Of a DNA stretch of 64,000 bases, positions 47,539 to 59,401 are shown piece by piece. The first letter of the stretch is position 1; every line of letters starts with the position of its first letter. A program made the position numbers and the translations under genes. The notes beneath the pieces were generated by a model that worked only from the letters and a program-made list of their open reading frames with translations, did no database searches and had not been told where the DNA came from. The DNA is taken from positions 213,311 to 277,310 of the forward strand of contig NW_025064891.1 in the NCBI RefSeq assembly GCF_019112545.1, read 5' to 3'. This stretch comes from Guyanagaster necrorhizus. Lineage: Eukaryota; Basidiomycota; Agaricomycetes; Agaricales; Physalacriaceae.

Positions 47539-50500
47539 ATGGCCTTCTCTGCCGCTGACCTCCAGGTGTGTTATCCTTCTGTCTTGCGAATTTTCTGTGT
47601 TTCATTCTACTATCATATTTAGAGGAGGCACGAGCTCGAAGGCACCCCAGACCCATTCCCTTCTCTTGTAGAGTCCCCAGCTAGGCTTAGGACTCAGGCT
47701 CCTGTCACCCAGTTGGACACTGATTCCCAGACGGCCTTTCCTTCTCTTGCGTCTGCATCTCCATCAGCTGCTTCTGCTCCAAAGTCAGTATGGGGAGCAG
47801 ACGCCGGTCCTCGCATCAAGCCCAATGTCGCTAGGCAGCCCGTCTTTACTGACTCTTTCACCCTCGCTGCCATCGAGTTGACCGCTTCTAGAAAGGATCA
47901 AAAGCCCCCGACCCTTGGTGAGGTCCTGAGGCAGGTTATGACCAAGTACAAAGTTAAGCTGGATGCATCTCGCAACGAGCGTACTCGTCAGACCACATTT
48001 CACATCAAGGCCGACACTCAGAAGGAACTCGACAAGGCCAAGAGGAGCCTCCTTGCTCTTCTCAGTCCGGTGGTATGTCTCATACATCCATCTGTCATCC
48101 TCCGTTCACGCTTTCTGGTTCCAGATTACACGTGTCATTCAAGCTCCAGCCTCGACGATCGCTAGCATCATCGGGCCTAAGGGTATGAACAAATTTTATT
48201 CGCATACGCTAGCTACTCACACTCTTATCTAGGTGCGACGCTGAAACAAATCCGTGATCAAACGAGTGTAAGGGTCGACATACCCCGAAGGGACGCGCTT
48301 GCCTTTCCACATGGCAATGGGCATGTTAACGGCAACTCGTCAAGCAAAGCTACCCCTTCTCAAGACGATGAAGAAGAGGAGCTTCTCGTCCCGGTTACTC
48401 TGGTTGGTCCTCAGCCCTTGGCTTACGAGGCAGAGGCTCTTTTGAAGCAGATCATCTCCTCAAAGACTTCGAAGACTACGCAACGCGTTCGCGACATCCC
48501 CGTCCACATCCTCCCATTTGTCACCGCTCGAGAAGCTCAGTTTGAAGCCGCGGCAGAGGGCGAGGAAATCAAGTTGATGCTGAATATTGTGGATCGCGAA
48601 ATTACCGTCAGCGGTGATCGTGAAGCCGTTGGACGTGTCGTCGAAACGATCAGGGCTACCATCGTTAACTTCAAAGCTGCATTGACTTCTCTGAAAATGT
48701 CCTTGCCCAAACGCCAGCACCGTTTACTCACCGACGCAGCGGCCCAAGAGGTAATGACGAAAAGCAAGTGCGCTGTGATCATTGCAAAGCCGGATGAACC
48801 CAGTGACGAGATCACTGTCTGGGGTGATCCCAATGATCTAGCGGGTGGTGTCGCTGCGGTCATTGAGCAGGCAAACTCGAAATATATACATGAATTCCCG
48901 CTCCCTGGACCCATTGCAACATCACGACAACTTTTGACGTATATGACACGTATCAACTACCCCAAGACGCTCATGACAGCCAATCCGAATGTATCGGTCT
49001 ATACGCCATCCTTGGCTGCCATTGACAAGGCTCAATCTTTGACGATCGACCTTGTCGGTGACAAGTCTGCCGTCGATGTAGTTGTCAGGCAAGTTTCGGA
49101 ACTGATTGGAAAACTGATTGGCGCTACTCTTGAAGTCACTATTGATTGGCTTGTCCATCGCATCATAATGGGGAAGAATGCCAAGAAGTACGAACATCTT
49201 CATTTTTGGGAGATTTATTAAGTACTTTCTACAGAATCAAGCAGTTCCATGATGTCCACAACGTTTCGGTATATTTCCCTGGCGAGGTCATGGAACAGTC
49301 TTCAGTTCTCTTGGTATATGATCCACTATCGCCGTCTGCATCACCTTCTCCGGACGAGAAAAGAAAGCATTTGGACGACGTGTCTAAGGAGCTGCTGAAG
49401 ATGGCAAAAGATGCGGCTGATGTCAAGAGTGAAGTCGTTTCTGTAGCTAAGCGTTGGCATGAATCCGTCGTTGGTCAAGGTGGCACCACTCTCAATGCGT
49501 ACGTGTTTAAGCTTCTCAACCTCGCATGACCGTCAATTGATCTCAAAATAAACTCAGTATCATCGGGGAGGATAAGACACTCTCTATCAAGGTCGGCGCC
49601 GATGCTGCAGATCCATCGGGCGAAGATGTTATCCTTGTCCGTGGGGCAAGTGCAGACGTCGACCGAGCCGTCAAGGAGATCCTGAAGATTGTGGAAAATG
49701 CCAAGAACGACGAAATTGTGAACAGTTATGTATGTGCATATATTACCAGCAACTTTACCCCAGCCCACCTGATGTTATGTCCAGTCCACCGAATTTGACA
49801 TTGAAAGAGAGTTTGTTGGGCGCATTGTTGGTGCCCAAGGTGCCGGCGTTAACAAACTCCGCGACCAACTTGGTGTGAAAGTAGACGTTTCAGACGATGA
49901 CGAGAAGGACAAAGAAAGTAGCAAGAAAAAGAAGGGCGTCCATCACAAGTCTAAAGTCACTGTGAGTAGTGCCATTGGGCATATTGTCTAAATCTTATGT
50001 CTTTGTAAGATCACCGGCAGGAAGGAGAATGTTGAGGAGGCAAAAAAACGGATTCTCACTCAGCTGGAGCGCATTGTGAGTGCTCCCTCCTTTGATTTTG
50101 GACGCACTACAGCCCATGTCCAGGCCGACGAAACTTCGGAAGTGCTCAAGATTCCAAACCAATACCATTCTTCATTGATTGGTCAAAGCGGCAAATATGC
50201 CATTCGACTCGAGGAGAAGTATTCCGTCAAAATCACCTTCCCTCGGCAGAATACTGAGAATGGTGAAGCTAAGACCCGTGAACAGCTGAAGTCGGATGAA
50301 GTCCTTGTGAAAGGCGGCAAGAAAGGCGTTGCTGGCGCCAAGGCTGAATTGCTCGAAGTATGTCCAGCACTATCCTTTAGAATCATGATGCTCATTTTTT
50401 AGGCCCTGGAATTCGAGAGGGAATCGAATAACGTTCTTAAGTTCACTGTGCCTACTCGTTCCGTTGCTCGAATCCTTGGACGCGGAGGTGCATCCATCAA

Positions 50501-51900
50501 TGAGATCAAGGATAATACTGACGCTCAGATCGATGTCGATAAGGCTTCTGATGATTCCTCCGTCACCAACATCACCGTCAGAGGGACAAAGAAGGCAGTA
50601 GCTGCGGCCAAGGCTACTATCCTGGCCATCGTCGACCAGATTGCAGAGGAATGCAATGCCACCATCGTCGTAGAAAGCAGGTTCCATCGTACTCTTATTG
50701 GTAGTGGTGGTCAAGGCCTCAAAGAATTGGTTGCTCGTTGCGGTGGTCCCTCAGACCCTAAGGTTCTTGCCGGTCTCATCAGATTGTGAGGGTATCTTAC
50801 CTGCCGAAGAAACGTACTAAAACCGATTTGAATAGCCCCCGACAGGGCGAACCTTCTGACGAAGTCCGCCTTCGCGGTGAACAGAAGTTGGTTAATAAGG
50901 TCAAGGCGGAATTGGAAAAGGCGGTCGCCGCTCTGCGGGACCGTGTTGTTTTGGCTGTCGACATTCCAGCGGCTCAGCATCGTGCTCTTATTGGTCGTGG
51001 GGGACAAAATCTGAACAAGATGCAGAACAAGCATAACGTACATATCCAATTCCCTGGCTCTCGCTCATATGGACAATTTGGCGAGCCTGAGAATGCGTTA
51101 GAGTTTGCCGATGCAGATCCTGGAAATCTCGTTAAAGTTTCTGGTTCGCGGGCAGCCTGTGAAAAAGCTGTTGAGGAACTGAAGGTAGATTCATTTTTAT
51201 CCTCATCGTGGTCAAGGCTACTCATAGATTTTCAAGACATTGGTAAAACCTGCTGTTCCTGAGGGAGTGACTGATACTGTGAATGTTCCTCTCAAATACC
51301 ATTATGTTATCTCTCAGCAAGGTCAATTCTTCCGAACTCTTCGCACGTTCGGAGTACAGGTTAATCAGTCGGTTCAGCCCCAGCAATCTGCTGTTCCCGT
51401 TCGTCCGTCACCGGCTGATGCAGATGCCTCTAGTGCTCGGATTGATGCAGACACAGAAGAGGATGCTACGTCTGATTCTGTTTGGGAGGTCGTTCCCAAC
51501 TATCAGAACGTAGAAGAGGGAGACTCGGCTTGGACTCTCAAAGCCCAAGATCTAGCTGCGTTAGACAAAGCACGTCAGCTAATTACTGACGCTGTGAATG
51601 CTGCTGCACAAATGACGTCGGTCGGATTCCTCACTTTGCGTGACCGCTCTATGTTCCCAAGAATTGTCGGGTCCAAAGGCGCCAATGTCGCTCGTCTTCG
51701 CAAAGAAACAGGTGCCGATATTACTGTTAGTAGAGAGAACAATACGATTGTCATCATTGGTGAGTCTGGATGTCAATATCGTCTCATTGCTATTGACATC
51801 CAATATCTCAGGTTCTGAAACTGACATAATCGCGGCTAAAGATGCAATTCTGAAAATGTCCTCAACCCCTTCAGGTCGATCACAACGTCGGCACTCTTGA
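47539..51900 (+). CDS. SCP160: vigilin/SCP160-type multi-KH RNA-binding protein
   Basis: Thirteen exons (47539-47565, 47623-48072, 48125-48182, 48233-49187, 49235-49498, 49558-49729, 49785-49961, 50010-50075, 50124-50357, 50403-50785, 50836-51184, 51237-51759, 51812-51900) give 1248 aa. At least nine KH-type GxxG loops or derivatives are visible: IIGPKGATLKQI, IIMGKNAKKIKQF, VVGQGGTTLNA, IVGAQGAGVNKL, LIGQSGKYAIRL, ILGRGGASINEI, LIGSGGQGLKEL, LIGRGGQNLNKM, IVGSKGANVARL. SCP160 is a polysome- and ER-associated RNA-binding protein. Several introns fall inside the GxxG loops. The intron 50076-50123 is 48 nt with no stop, so its retention would only add 16 residues. Confidence 0.93.
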
Positions 51901-52013
51901 GCCCTCTACATTACTGGATATTTAAGTGGATAATTGGAACGTAGTTATGATGTTGGAATAAAACACTATTCATAAGGAGCCAGCTGTGACTGAAGTTGTT
52001 GTGCTATTTGTCC

Positions 52014-54766
52014 CTATACATCTTCCAAAGGAACACCATCTACACTGTCCACACCATCTGAATTATCCAGTGGTACACCATCAAGATCGTCATCAACAGT
52101 GACCCCTAGCGACTTGTCCATGTGGTCTACTATAGGTTCACCGTCAACATCGTCCATTGGGTCACCATCGATAGTGTCCATCGGCTCGCCATCGACATCC
52201 TCATCTGTTCCGTGGGCATCGTCGTTGTCAAGATCCATAGGCTCATCATCCTGTTCAATGTCTCCTTTCACCGCATCAGCAGACGCAAGGTGGAAAGTGC
52301 TTGTTTTGAATTTGGAGCTGAATGAGGGCCCGGTGTCCTGGGTTTCGCTTTTGTCTGCAGATGGTATCAATGTTGACTTGACAGCACCTTCTAGCCGGGA
52401 TCTAAGCTCCCCAGTATACTCTGCAGGAAATACGATCCAGTCATCCCAGATATCGACCACCGTAGTGATCTGCTTTTTGAACGTCTCTGCCGTGATTCGT
52501 CCCGGAAATGAGTGATAGATATTGGCGAGATGGTCGAAAACGATCCCTAGCCTAGATTGAAACTCTTGACGAAATTTCCAGGCGCTGGGTACGGAGGATG
52601 CAGAGTTGTGTAGGATATCACATATCAAATACAAACGCGCGACTTTTCGAGGCACCGGGGTACTGTCGACAAGTAAGGAGGCAATGATAATATCGGCAAC
52701 CTAAGGCGACTGTAGTCAATTAGAGGACCATGAAGCGAAAATTCACCTAGACTAACCTCGTGCGCCGCTTCTGCGTGCTCAAGGCTAAACGCCATACAAC
52801 GGGCGATTTCACCTCTTTTGCCTGTCAACGCTCGAAGCATTGCTTCGAATCGCTTTCGTGCAAACTTGCCAAGCACAGTTTTGCGTACTCTTTCACGTTC
52901 TGAATCTTCTGCGGAATCGGTCGAATAAACTGAGTTATATCCCTGTATGAATGCATTGATTTAGATGTCAAACTTTGCTACTGGGATGCCCCGTACATCG
53001 TCAATGAATTCGGGTGACATTTCACGCTGATCTTGCAATAAATCGAGATAGTATTCATGACGTCGATGCTAATAGAGGGCTCCAATTAGGCGGAGCAGAT
53101 ACTGAGTCCAATGAGACCTACGTCTGGGCGAAGGAATGCGTATTTTGGATTGTTTTGTTCCCGCGACCGAAGATTCTTTTCATACTCACTGCCTTGGCCT
53201 TTGATCTCGGCGACGACAGCTCGTATAAACGTGTCCGTCACAGCTTCACTCTCGTCTATATGACCGCGATAGGATGGGCTGTTCGAACGACGCCGAGCTG
53301 ATGGACTACGGGAACGGGAATGAGAACGTCGTGTGCGACTGTAGGACCGCATCTGGCGAGGGGATCTGGATCGACTGCGATTCCATGATGAACTTCGCGA
53401 CCGCCGAGAGGATCTATCGCGAAAATCTGCTCCGTGTCCTCTTTCCTTTGAGCGACTTCGACTGCGAGTTTTGCGAAGATTTGAGACTGGAGATGATAAA
53501 GACAGTAAAGACGGGGGCAACGTTTAGCAGGCTAGATATACACTCGCCATACATCGGCTTCGCCGCGACGGGCACAGCTTTGCTCCAACCCACTCTAAGA
53601 ATAGAGCCGCCCCAGTCAAAGCCATCAAGCTCACGCAAGGCTTCTTCTGCATCCTTCCTTCTCATGAATGATACAAAACCACTTAGTCCGCTGTTTTTGG
53701 TTCGCCTAGACGCTGTCATATCGGCACCCGGACCCACAGTAGCATCGGTACGGGGCCACATTATTTTGACCTGAGAAATATACGATAAGACATAGAATCG
53801 CGCGCGCATTCATATCATACCGATCCTACAGGTCCAATGCGTGCAAAGAAGACGCCTAGACTTTGTTCGGTAACATGAGGCGGCAAATTTGCCACGAAAA
53901 CATTCGAGGTCTGGAAGACGAAAGAATTGATAAAATGAAGAGGTTTGATGGATGTTAATACCTGTGGATCACCCCTATCTTTACTCCCACTCTGTCCGTC
54001 GTAGGCTGCTTTGCTTTTAGCAATACATTATCTCTCAACCGCTTGAGACGCACCTGCAAGAGCAGTAACGGATCGACCATGTCCGTGAGCTAGTAAGTCG
54101 TCAGCATCACTGGCAATGCTCCATAATATAACTTTAACTACCGTGACGAGAATATCTTGCTTCGCGTTCGGCTTGCTCCCTGTTCTAGAATGATAAGGCA
54201 TTTTAACGGAGTACCGGCAGCACTGACCTTTTGATTTCTTCAAGGAAGGAATCCATTGCACGCTTCCCCTTGGGCTTAGGAGGAGCTGTGCTTGGCGGCG
54301 AGAGAGACTGAAAAGAATGAAAACCCCCATACCAGCAGAAAGAAATGATAAACCTGACCTTATTCCTTCCATGAGATCTCCGCTCCGACGCGGTAGTTGG
54401 GTGGCCATAGGTATGTTCTGCCCCTGCCGCCGTACCTGCCTTGACGAAGGTTGAGCGAGTTTTCCTGTCATCGCCTTCAAATGCATCCAAAAATTCAGCA
54501 TAGGCTTTGGCGGCGTTGACTTCTTCTTCTCGTTTCTTTGCCTCTGCAGCCTCTTGCTCTTTCTCCCGGCGTGATTTCTTCAACTTTCCAGAGGTGTACT
54601 GGTTCACTTTTGCGTCATCGACTGTCTTAGACTATTTATTGTTGGTAAGCGTGAAACAGAAGAAAAATGGCCCTATGCATCGCACTGGGAACGAAGATTC
54701 GTCTTCTTCATTGTCGAAAAAATGGGACAAATTGGAGGAAGCTAGCTTGGACTTGGTCTTGTCCAT
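52014..54766 (-). CDS. SR140/U2SURP, U2 snRNP-associated splicing factor
   Basis: Twelve exons (54766-54686, 54631-54359, 54307-54228, 54179-54142, 54089-54054, 54005-53962, 53910-53821, 53770-53548, 53486-53122, 53068-52997, 52942-52757, 52700-52014) give 724 aa. In order: MDKTKSKLASSNLSHFFD and a charged coil; RRM with NVFVANLPPHVTEQSLG and SGFVSFMRRKDAEEAL; an RS-rich stretch (RSRSRSKERG ... SRSRSPSARRRS); SURP with IRAVVAEIKGQGSEYEKNLR and NPKYAFLRP; CID with LTGKRGEIARCMAFSLEHAEAAHEVADI; and a C-terminal acidic tail of DGEPMD/DGVPL repeats. It belongs to the U2 snRNP / branch-site machinery. The intron 53487-53547 has a GC donor (GCGAGT). It shares a 193-bp divergent promoter with ISWI. 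Confidence 0.92.
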
Positions 54767-54959
54767 GATGGAGGAGGATAGATGTGGTGTTGTTTGTCTC
54801 GGACCGTCGCGTGTTGTCACCGTCACACCGCGTCGCTCATTAACGCACCTTAGTTTCTTTTTCCACAGCCAACCGGCTTGACATCAGATGGCGGTATGCT
54901 CAGTCTTGCAGCATTATGTTCACAATCTCACTTCCACTCTGTAGTCCTTATCTGCTGGC

Positions 54960-57900
54960 ATGGACGAGGACATTCTAAGCGACGTTGTTCCAAGCAACAT
55001 TGTTTCGCGCCAGGTAAGTTAAGCGCGCCTTCGGCAAGCCTACTAGTGATGACGTCGCGCAGCACAGCCAAGGTATAGAGAGTGAGTATGATGGCGATAC
55101 AAACGCTGAGCAGGGAGAAGAAAATGTGGTATGCTAATCTGTTGTTTCCTCTTCCTTTCTAAATAAGTGTAGAACCCCCCGTTGGACAACAAAAGTAAGA
55201 GGAAGCAAATAAAAGCGGACGCGGAAGGTAAACTACAGGCCCAGCGCAAGGAGATGGACAAAGCAAAGGCGAGTTGCGTTCTCATTCGCAGGTTCATTCT
55301 CTTAAGGTATAATAGATTTCGGACGCCGTGAAACGATACACGTACCTCTTAGGGCAGACGGAGCTTTTCAAGCACTTTGTAGACATCAAGGTAAAACAAT
55401 TACGCCCTGACTGGTGGATACTTCTTTACTGTATCTTCAGAGAGCACGCGATCCCGAATACGCTGCAATGCTGGACGCACAGCCCAAGCCAAAAGGACGA
55501 GGTCGCAAGAAACTCGCGTGAGTCTTTGTTCAGTATTTCCTATCCTCAACTCACAATGACTCTTGTTCAGCGATAACACCCGTCACCGTCGGTCCGAAAA
55601 GGAGGAGGACGAAGAACTATTGAAGGACGGGGAGGCTGCTGCCGATGGAAATGACCAACCTTTCGTGTTTGAAGAGTCCCCTATCTGTGAGCTCCTCGTA
55701 CGTTTGAGAGGCTGGACACCTAACCCTTGATCAGTCATCAATGGCACTATGCGCGGATATCAACTGCAAGGACTCAACTGGATGGTGTCTTTACATCATA
55801 ATGGCTTAAATGGTATACTGGCAGATGAAATGGTGAGTGTTGTCATCTCACGTTCGTTTTTTCATTCATTTACTTTGCTGTTAAGGGTCTCGGGAAAACA
55901 CTACAGACCATCTCCTTCCTGTCCTATCTCAAACACTACCGTGACATCTCTGGCCCACATTTGGTTGTTGTTCCTAAATCCACATTGCAAAACTGGCAAC
56001 GTGAATTCGAACAATGGACCCCCGATGTCAAGGCTGTCGTCCTCACCGGCACCAAGGAGGAGCGGAGTAATATCATCATGAATTGCCTAATCCCACAAGA
56101 TTTTGAGGTTTGCATCACCTCATATGAAATTTGTCTCATCGAGAAGTCGGCGCTCAAAAAATTTTCCTTCGAATATATTGTCATCGACGAAGCTCATAGG
56201 ATCAAGAACGTAGACTCCATCTTATCACAGATTGTCCGAGCATTCACGTCTCGCGGGCGTATGCTGATTACTGGAACCCCCCTGCAGAACAATTTGAAAG
56301 AGTTGTTCGCTCTTCTTAACTTTATTTGTCCCGAAATTTTCGTCAACTACAAAGACCTAGACAGTTTCTTACATAAGGATTCAGCTGGTACCGACGAGGA
56401 GGAGGAGAAAAGCAAGAGGGTTGTCGAAGCTCTGCATAAAATTCTGCGGCCCTTCTTGCTGAGACGCGTTAAGTCTGACGTGGAGAAGAATCTTCTGCCT
56501 AGTCAGTTCTTGGCTCTCCTTTGCAATTTGACACTGATTGTGTTTCTAGAAAAGGAGATCAATATCTACGTGGGCCTGACGGAAATGCAGCGCAAATGGT
56601 ACAGGTCTGTCTTAGAAAAGGATATCGATGCTGTGAACGGTCTGTCCACTACCAAATTTTGTTTTTCGGTCAGCTTAGATAATGCTATAGGGCTCACTGG
56701 CAAGAAAGAAGGCAAGACTAGACTGATGAACATGGTGATGCAGGTTGGCAGTTTTGCATATCTGGCTCAGCGCCAGACACTCATTATCTCTTAGCTGCGG
56801 AAAGTGACATGCCATCCTTACCTTTTCGATGGCGCTGTGAGATTCATGTCTATGGTTTTACATCATACAGCTAATATAGACATCTAACATAGGAACCAGG
56901 CCCTCCTTACACGACCGATGAACACCTGATACAAAATTCCGGTAAAATGGTCATCCTTGATAAATTACTGGCATCTATGAAATCAAAGGGTTCTCGTGTT
57001 CTGATTTTCAGTCAAATGAGCCGTGTGCTGGACATATTGGAGGATTACTGTCACTTCAGGCAATATCGTAAGCATATCTTTCATGCAGAGAAATTGCACT
57101 GACGTATTCTACACCAGAGTATTGTCGTATTGACGGAAACACGGCTCATGACGATCGAGTGCTAGCCATTGACGATTACAATAAACCAGGCAGTGAGAAA
57201 TTTATATTCTTGCTGACTACTCGCGCTGGGGGCCTTGGTATCAACTTAACTACCGCGGACATCGTTGTTCTTTACGACAGTGACTGGTATGACCCTCGTC
57301 TGTACGCCTGTGGAGTTGACGCCATCATTGTATTTTAGGAACCCTCAAGCCGATCTCCAGGCCATGGACCGCGCACATCGTATTGGTCAAACAAAGCAGG
57401 TTTATGTTTTTCGCTTTATTACTGAGGGCAGCGTCGAAGAAAGGATGTTGGAACGTGCAGCTCAGAAACTGCGATTAGATCAGCTTGTAATCCAACAGGG
57501 CCGCTCGCAACAGACCAAAGGTATGTTTTTAATAATCCACAAGTCTGACTCAGGATGACTTAGGGGGGCAATAGCTGCTAATAAGGATGAATTATTGGAA
57601 ATGATTGCCCACGGAGCTGAGAAGATCATAAATTCATCTGGGTCTGACGAGTGAGTAAACTATCTGAACATGACTTTAGTATTTTTGACCAGAATGCACT
57701 GCTTAGGGCACTTTTCACCGAAGACATTGATGCCATTATTCAGCGCGGTGAAGAGCGTACCGTGGAGTTGAACAGTAAATACGAGGGTCTAAATTTCGAG
57801 GATCTCAGCAACTTTAAATCTGAAGCTTCTGTTCAGCAGTGGGAGGGCGAGGATTTCCGCAGCGGGGTAAGTATTCTCATCAGAATATGAGTTCATGTGT

Positions 57901-59273
57901 GCTGATGAAAGTTTCAACAGCGAAAGAATTTGGGTCTTAGTCTACTTTCCTCTCTTTCGAAGCGGGAGCGTAAATCAAACTACTCAGTTGACAGCTACTT
58001 CAAGGACACGCTTCGAGCAGGGCCTTCAAAACCTGACAAAGGGCCAAAACTTCCGCGCGCCCCCAAGCAGATTGCGATGTACGTCTTTTCACCATCGCCA
58101 GCCCTCAGTATAATCTCATGTCTCCGTCCTGGCATTCAGCCAAGATTTCCAATTCTTCCCGCCTCAATTAGCCGAACTGCAAGAGCGAGAATTGGCTGTT
58201 CACAAGGTACGACGTGTTTTGCATAAAGCAGCTACTTAATATGTGCTCTTCAGCGATTGAATGGTATTAGTGCGACTTTGAGAGAGCCTTCAGGACCGGA
58301 GGACACTCCTGAGACGTTGGAGGAGAGACAAGCGGCGCAGGAATTTATCGATACAGGTACGATTGAATTCAGTGCCTTCATGACGTATGATCGTAACAGT
58401 TGAACACTTAAATCACAGCCGAACCTCTTACCGAAGTCGAGATTGCGCAGAAAGAAGCTTATGCTGCTCAGGGTTTCCAATCCTGGGGCCGGCGTGAATA
58501 CCAACAGTTCATCAAGGCACTGGAAAATTATGGCTGGTACGTTTCTTGAGTCTCGAAAATCTTTTCTACGTTGTAGTGACACATGGCCCGACGTAGGGGT
58601 CAGCGACCCGAAGTGTATGCCACCGACATCCAGGATAAGAGTCCCGAGGAGATTGCCAAGTACTATAAAGTCTTTGAAAAGAAATGGAAAGCGCTTCCTG
58701 GTACGTGGATTTTTGTGTTAATAATACCTTCCCTTTGCTTATTTTCTGTGACTGTAAGATTATGAACGAGTCCACGCGCGTATTGTTGAAGGCGAAAGCA
58801 AGAGATCTAAACGCGATGCGCTTGAAACACTACTGGATAACAAAATGAAAACCGTCAGATATCCTATGCAGGAACTGGAAATCGTTTACCCCCAGGCCAA
58901 AGGGAGAGTGTACAGTGAGGAAGAAGACCGGTATCTTCTCTTTCGACTGTGGCACTATGGGATGCGATCGGATGACGTGTACGAGAAGATCAAAAAGGAC
59001 ATCACGGAATTTCCGGTGTTCCGTTTTGATTGGTTCCTCAAAAGCCGTTCACCGCAAGAACTACAGAGACGGTGTCATACACTTCTAGGGTTGATTGAGA
59101 AGGAGGCAGAGACAAATCAATTGCTACAACCGAAGGGGAAGGTGCGTTAGCATGCTGTTGGATGAATGCAAATTCTGAGCAAGCTGTAGAAACGTGGTAT
59201 TGACCAGGTGCACAGATCGGATAAGAAAGAAGCAAAGAGTACTAAGAGACCAGCAAAGAAGAGAAGGTCTTAA
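54960..59273 (+). CDS. ISW: ISWI-type chromatin remodeling ATPase
   Basis: Twenty-three exons give 1053 aa: 54960-55013, 55063-55128, 55173-55268, 55316-55390, 55441-55517, 55571-55686, 55735-55832, 55886-56501, 56550-56639, 56691-56743, 56795-56836, 56893-57067, 57118-57286, 57339-57520, 57575-57650, 57707-57866, 57921-58078, 58140-58206, 58254-58356, 58419-58536, 58597-58700, 58759-59141, 59190-59273. Marks are [92 protein letters not shown] and [17 protein letters not shown]. The HAND-SANT-SLIDE region follows ([42 protein letters not shown]), with a basic C terminus. It spaces nucleosomes. Intron 55269-55315 has a GC donor (AAG|GCGAGT). Confidence 0.95.
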
Positions 59274-59401
59274 AGACTCCACCTTTCATGACGTCGTCGT
59301 GTATTCATTTGTAATTTATTTTGCTTTCTTGTCGTCTTCCAATTCTTCCTTCCTTGAATGCACCCAAGGTTCAACGTTGTATAAAATAGATACAATTGCG
59401 G

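Noticed and set aside
57651..57679. 29-nt intron in ISWI using the first acceptor TTTAG
   Set aside because: Too short to splice; the acceptor at 57705-57706 gives a 56-nt intron and a better family match.
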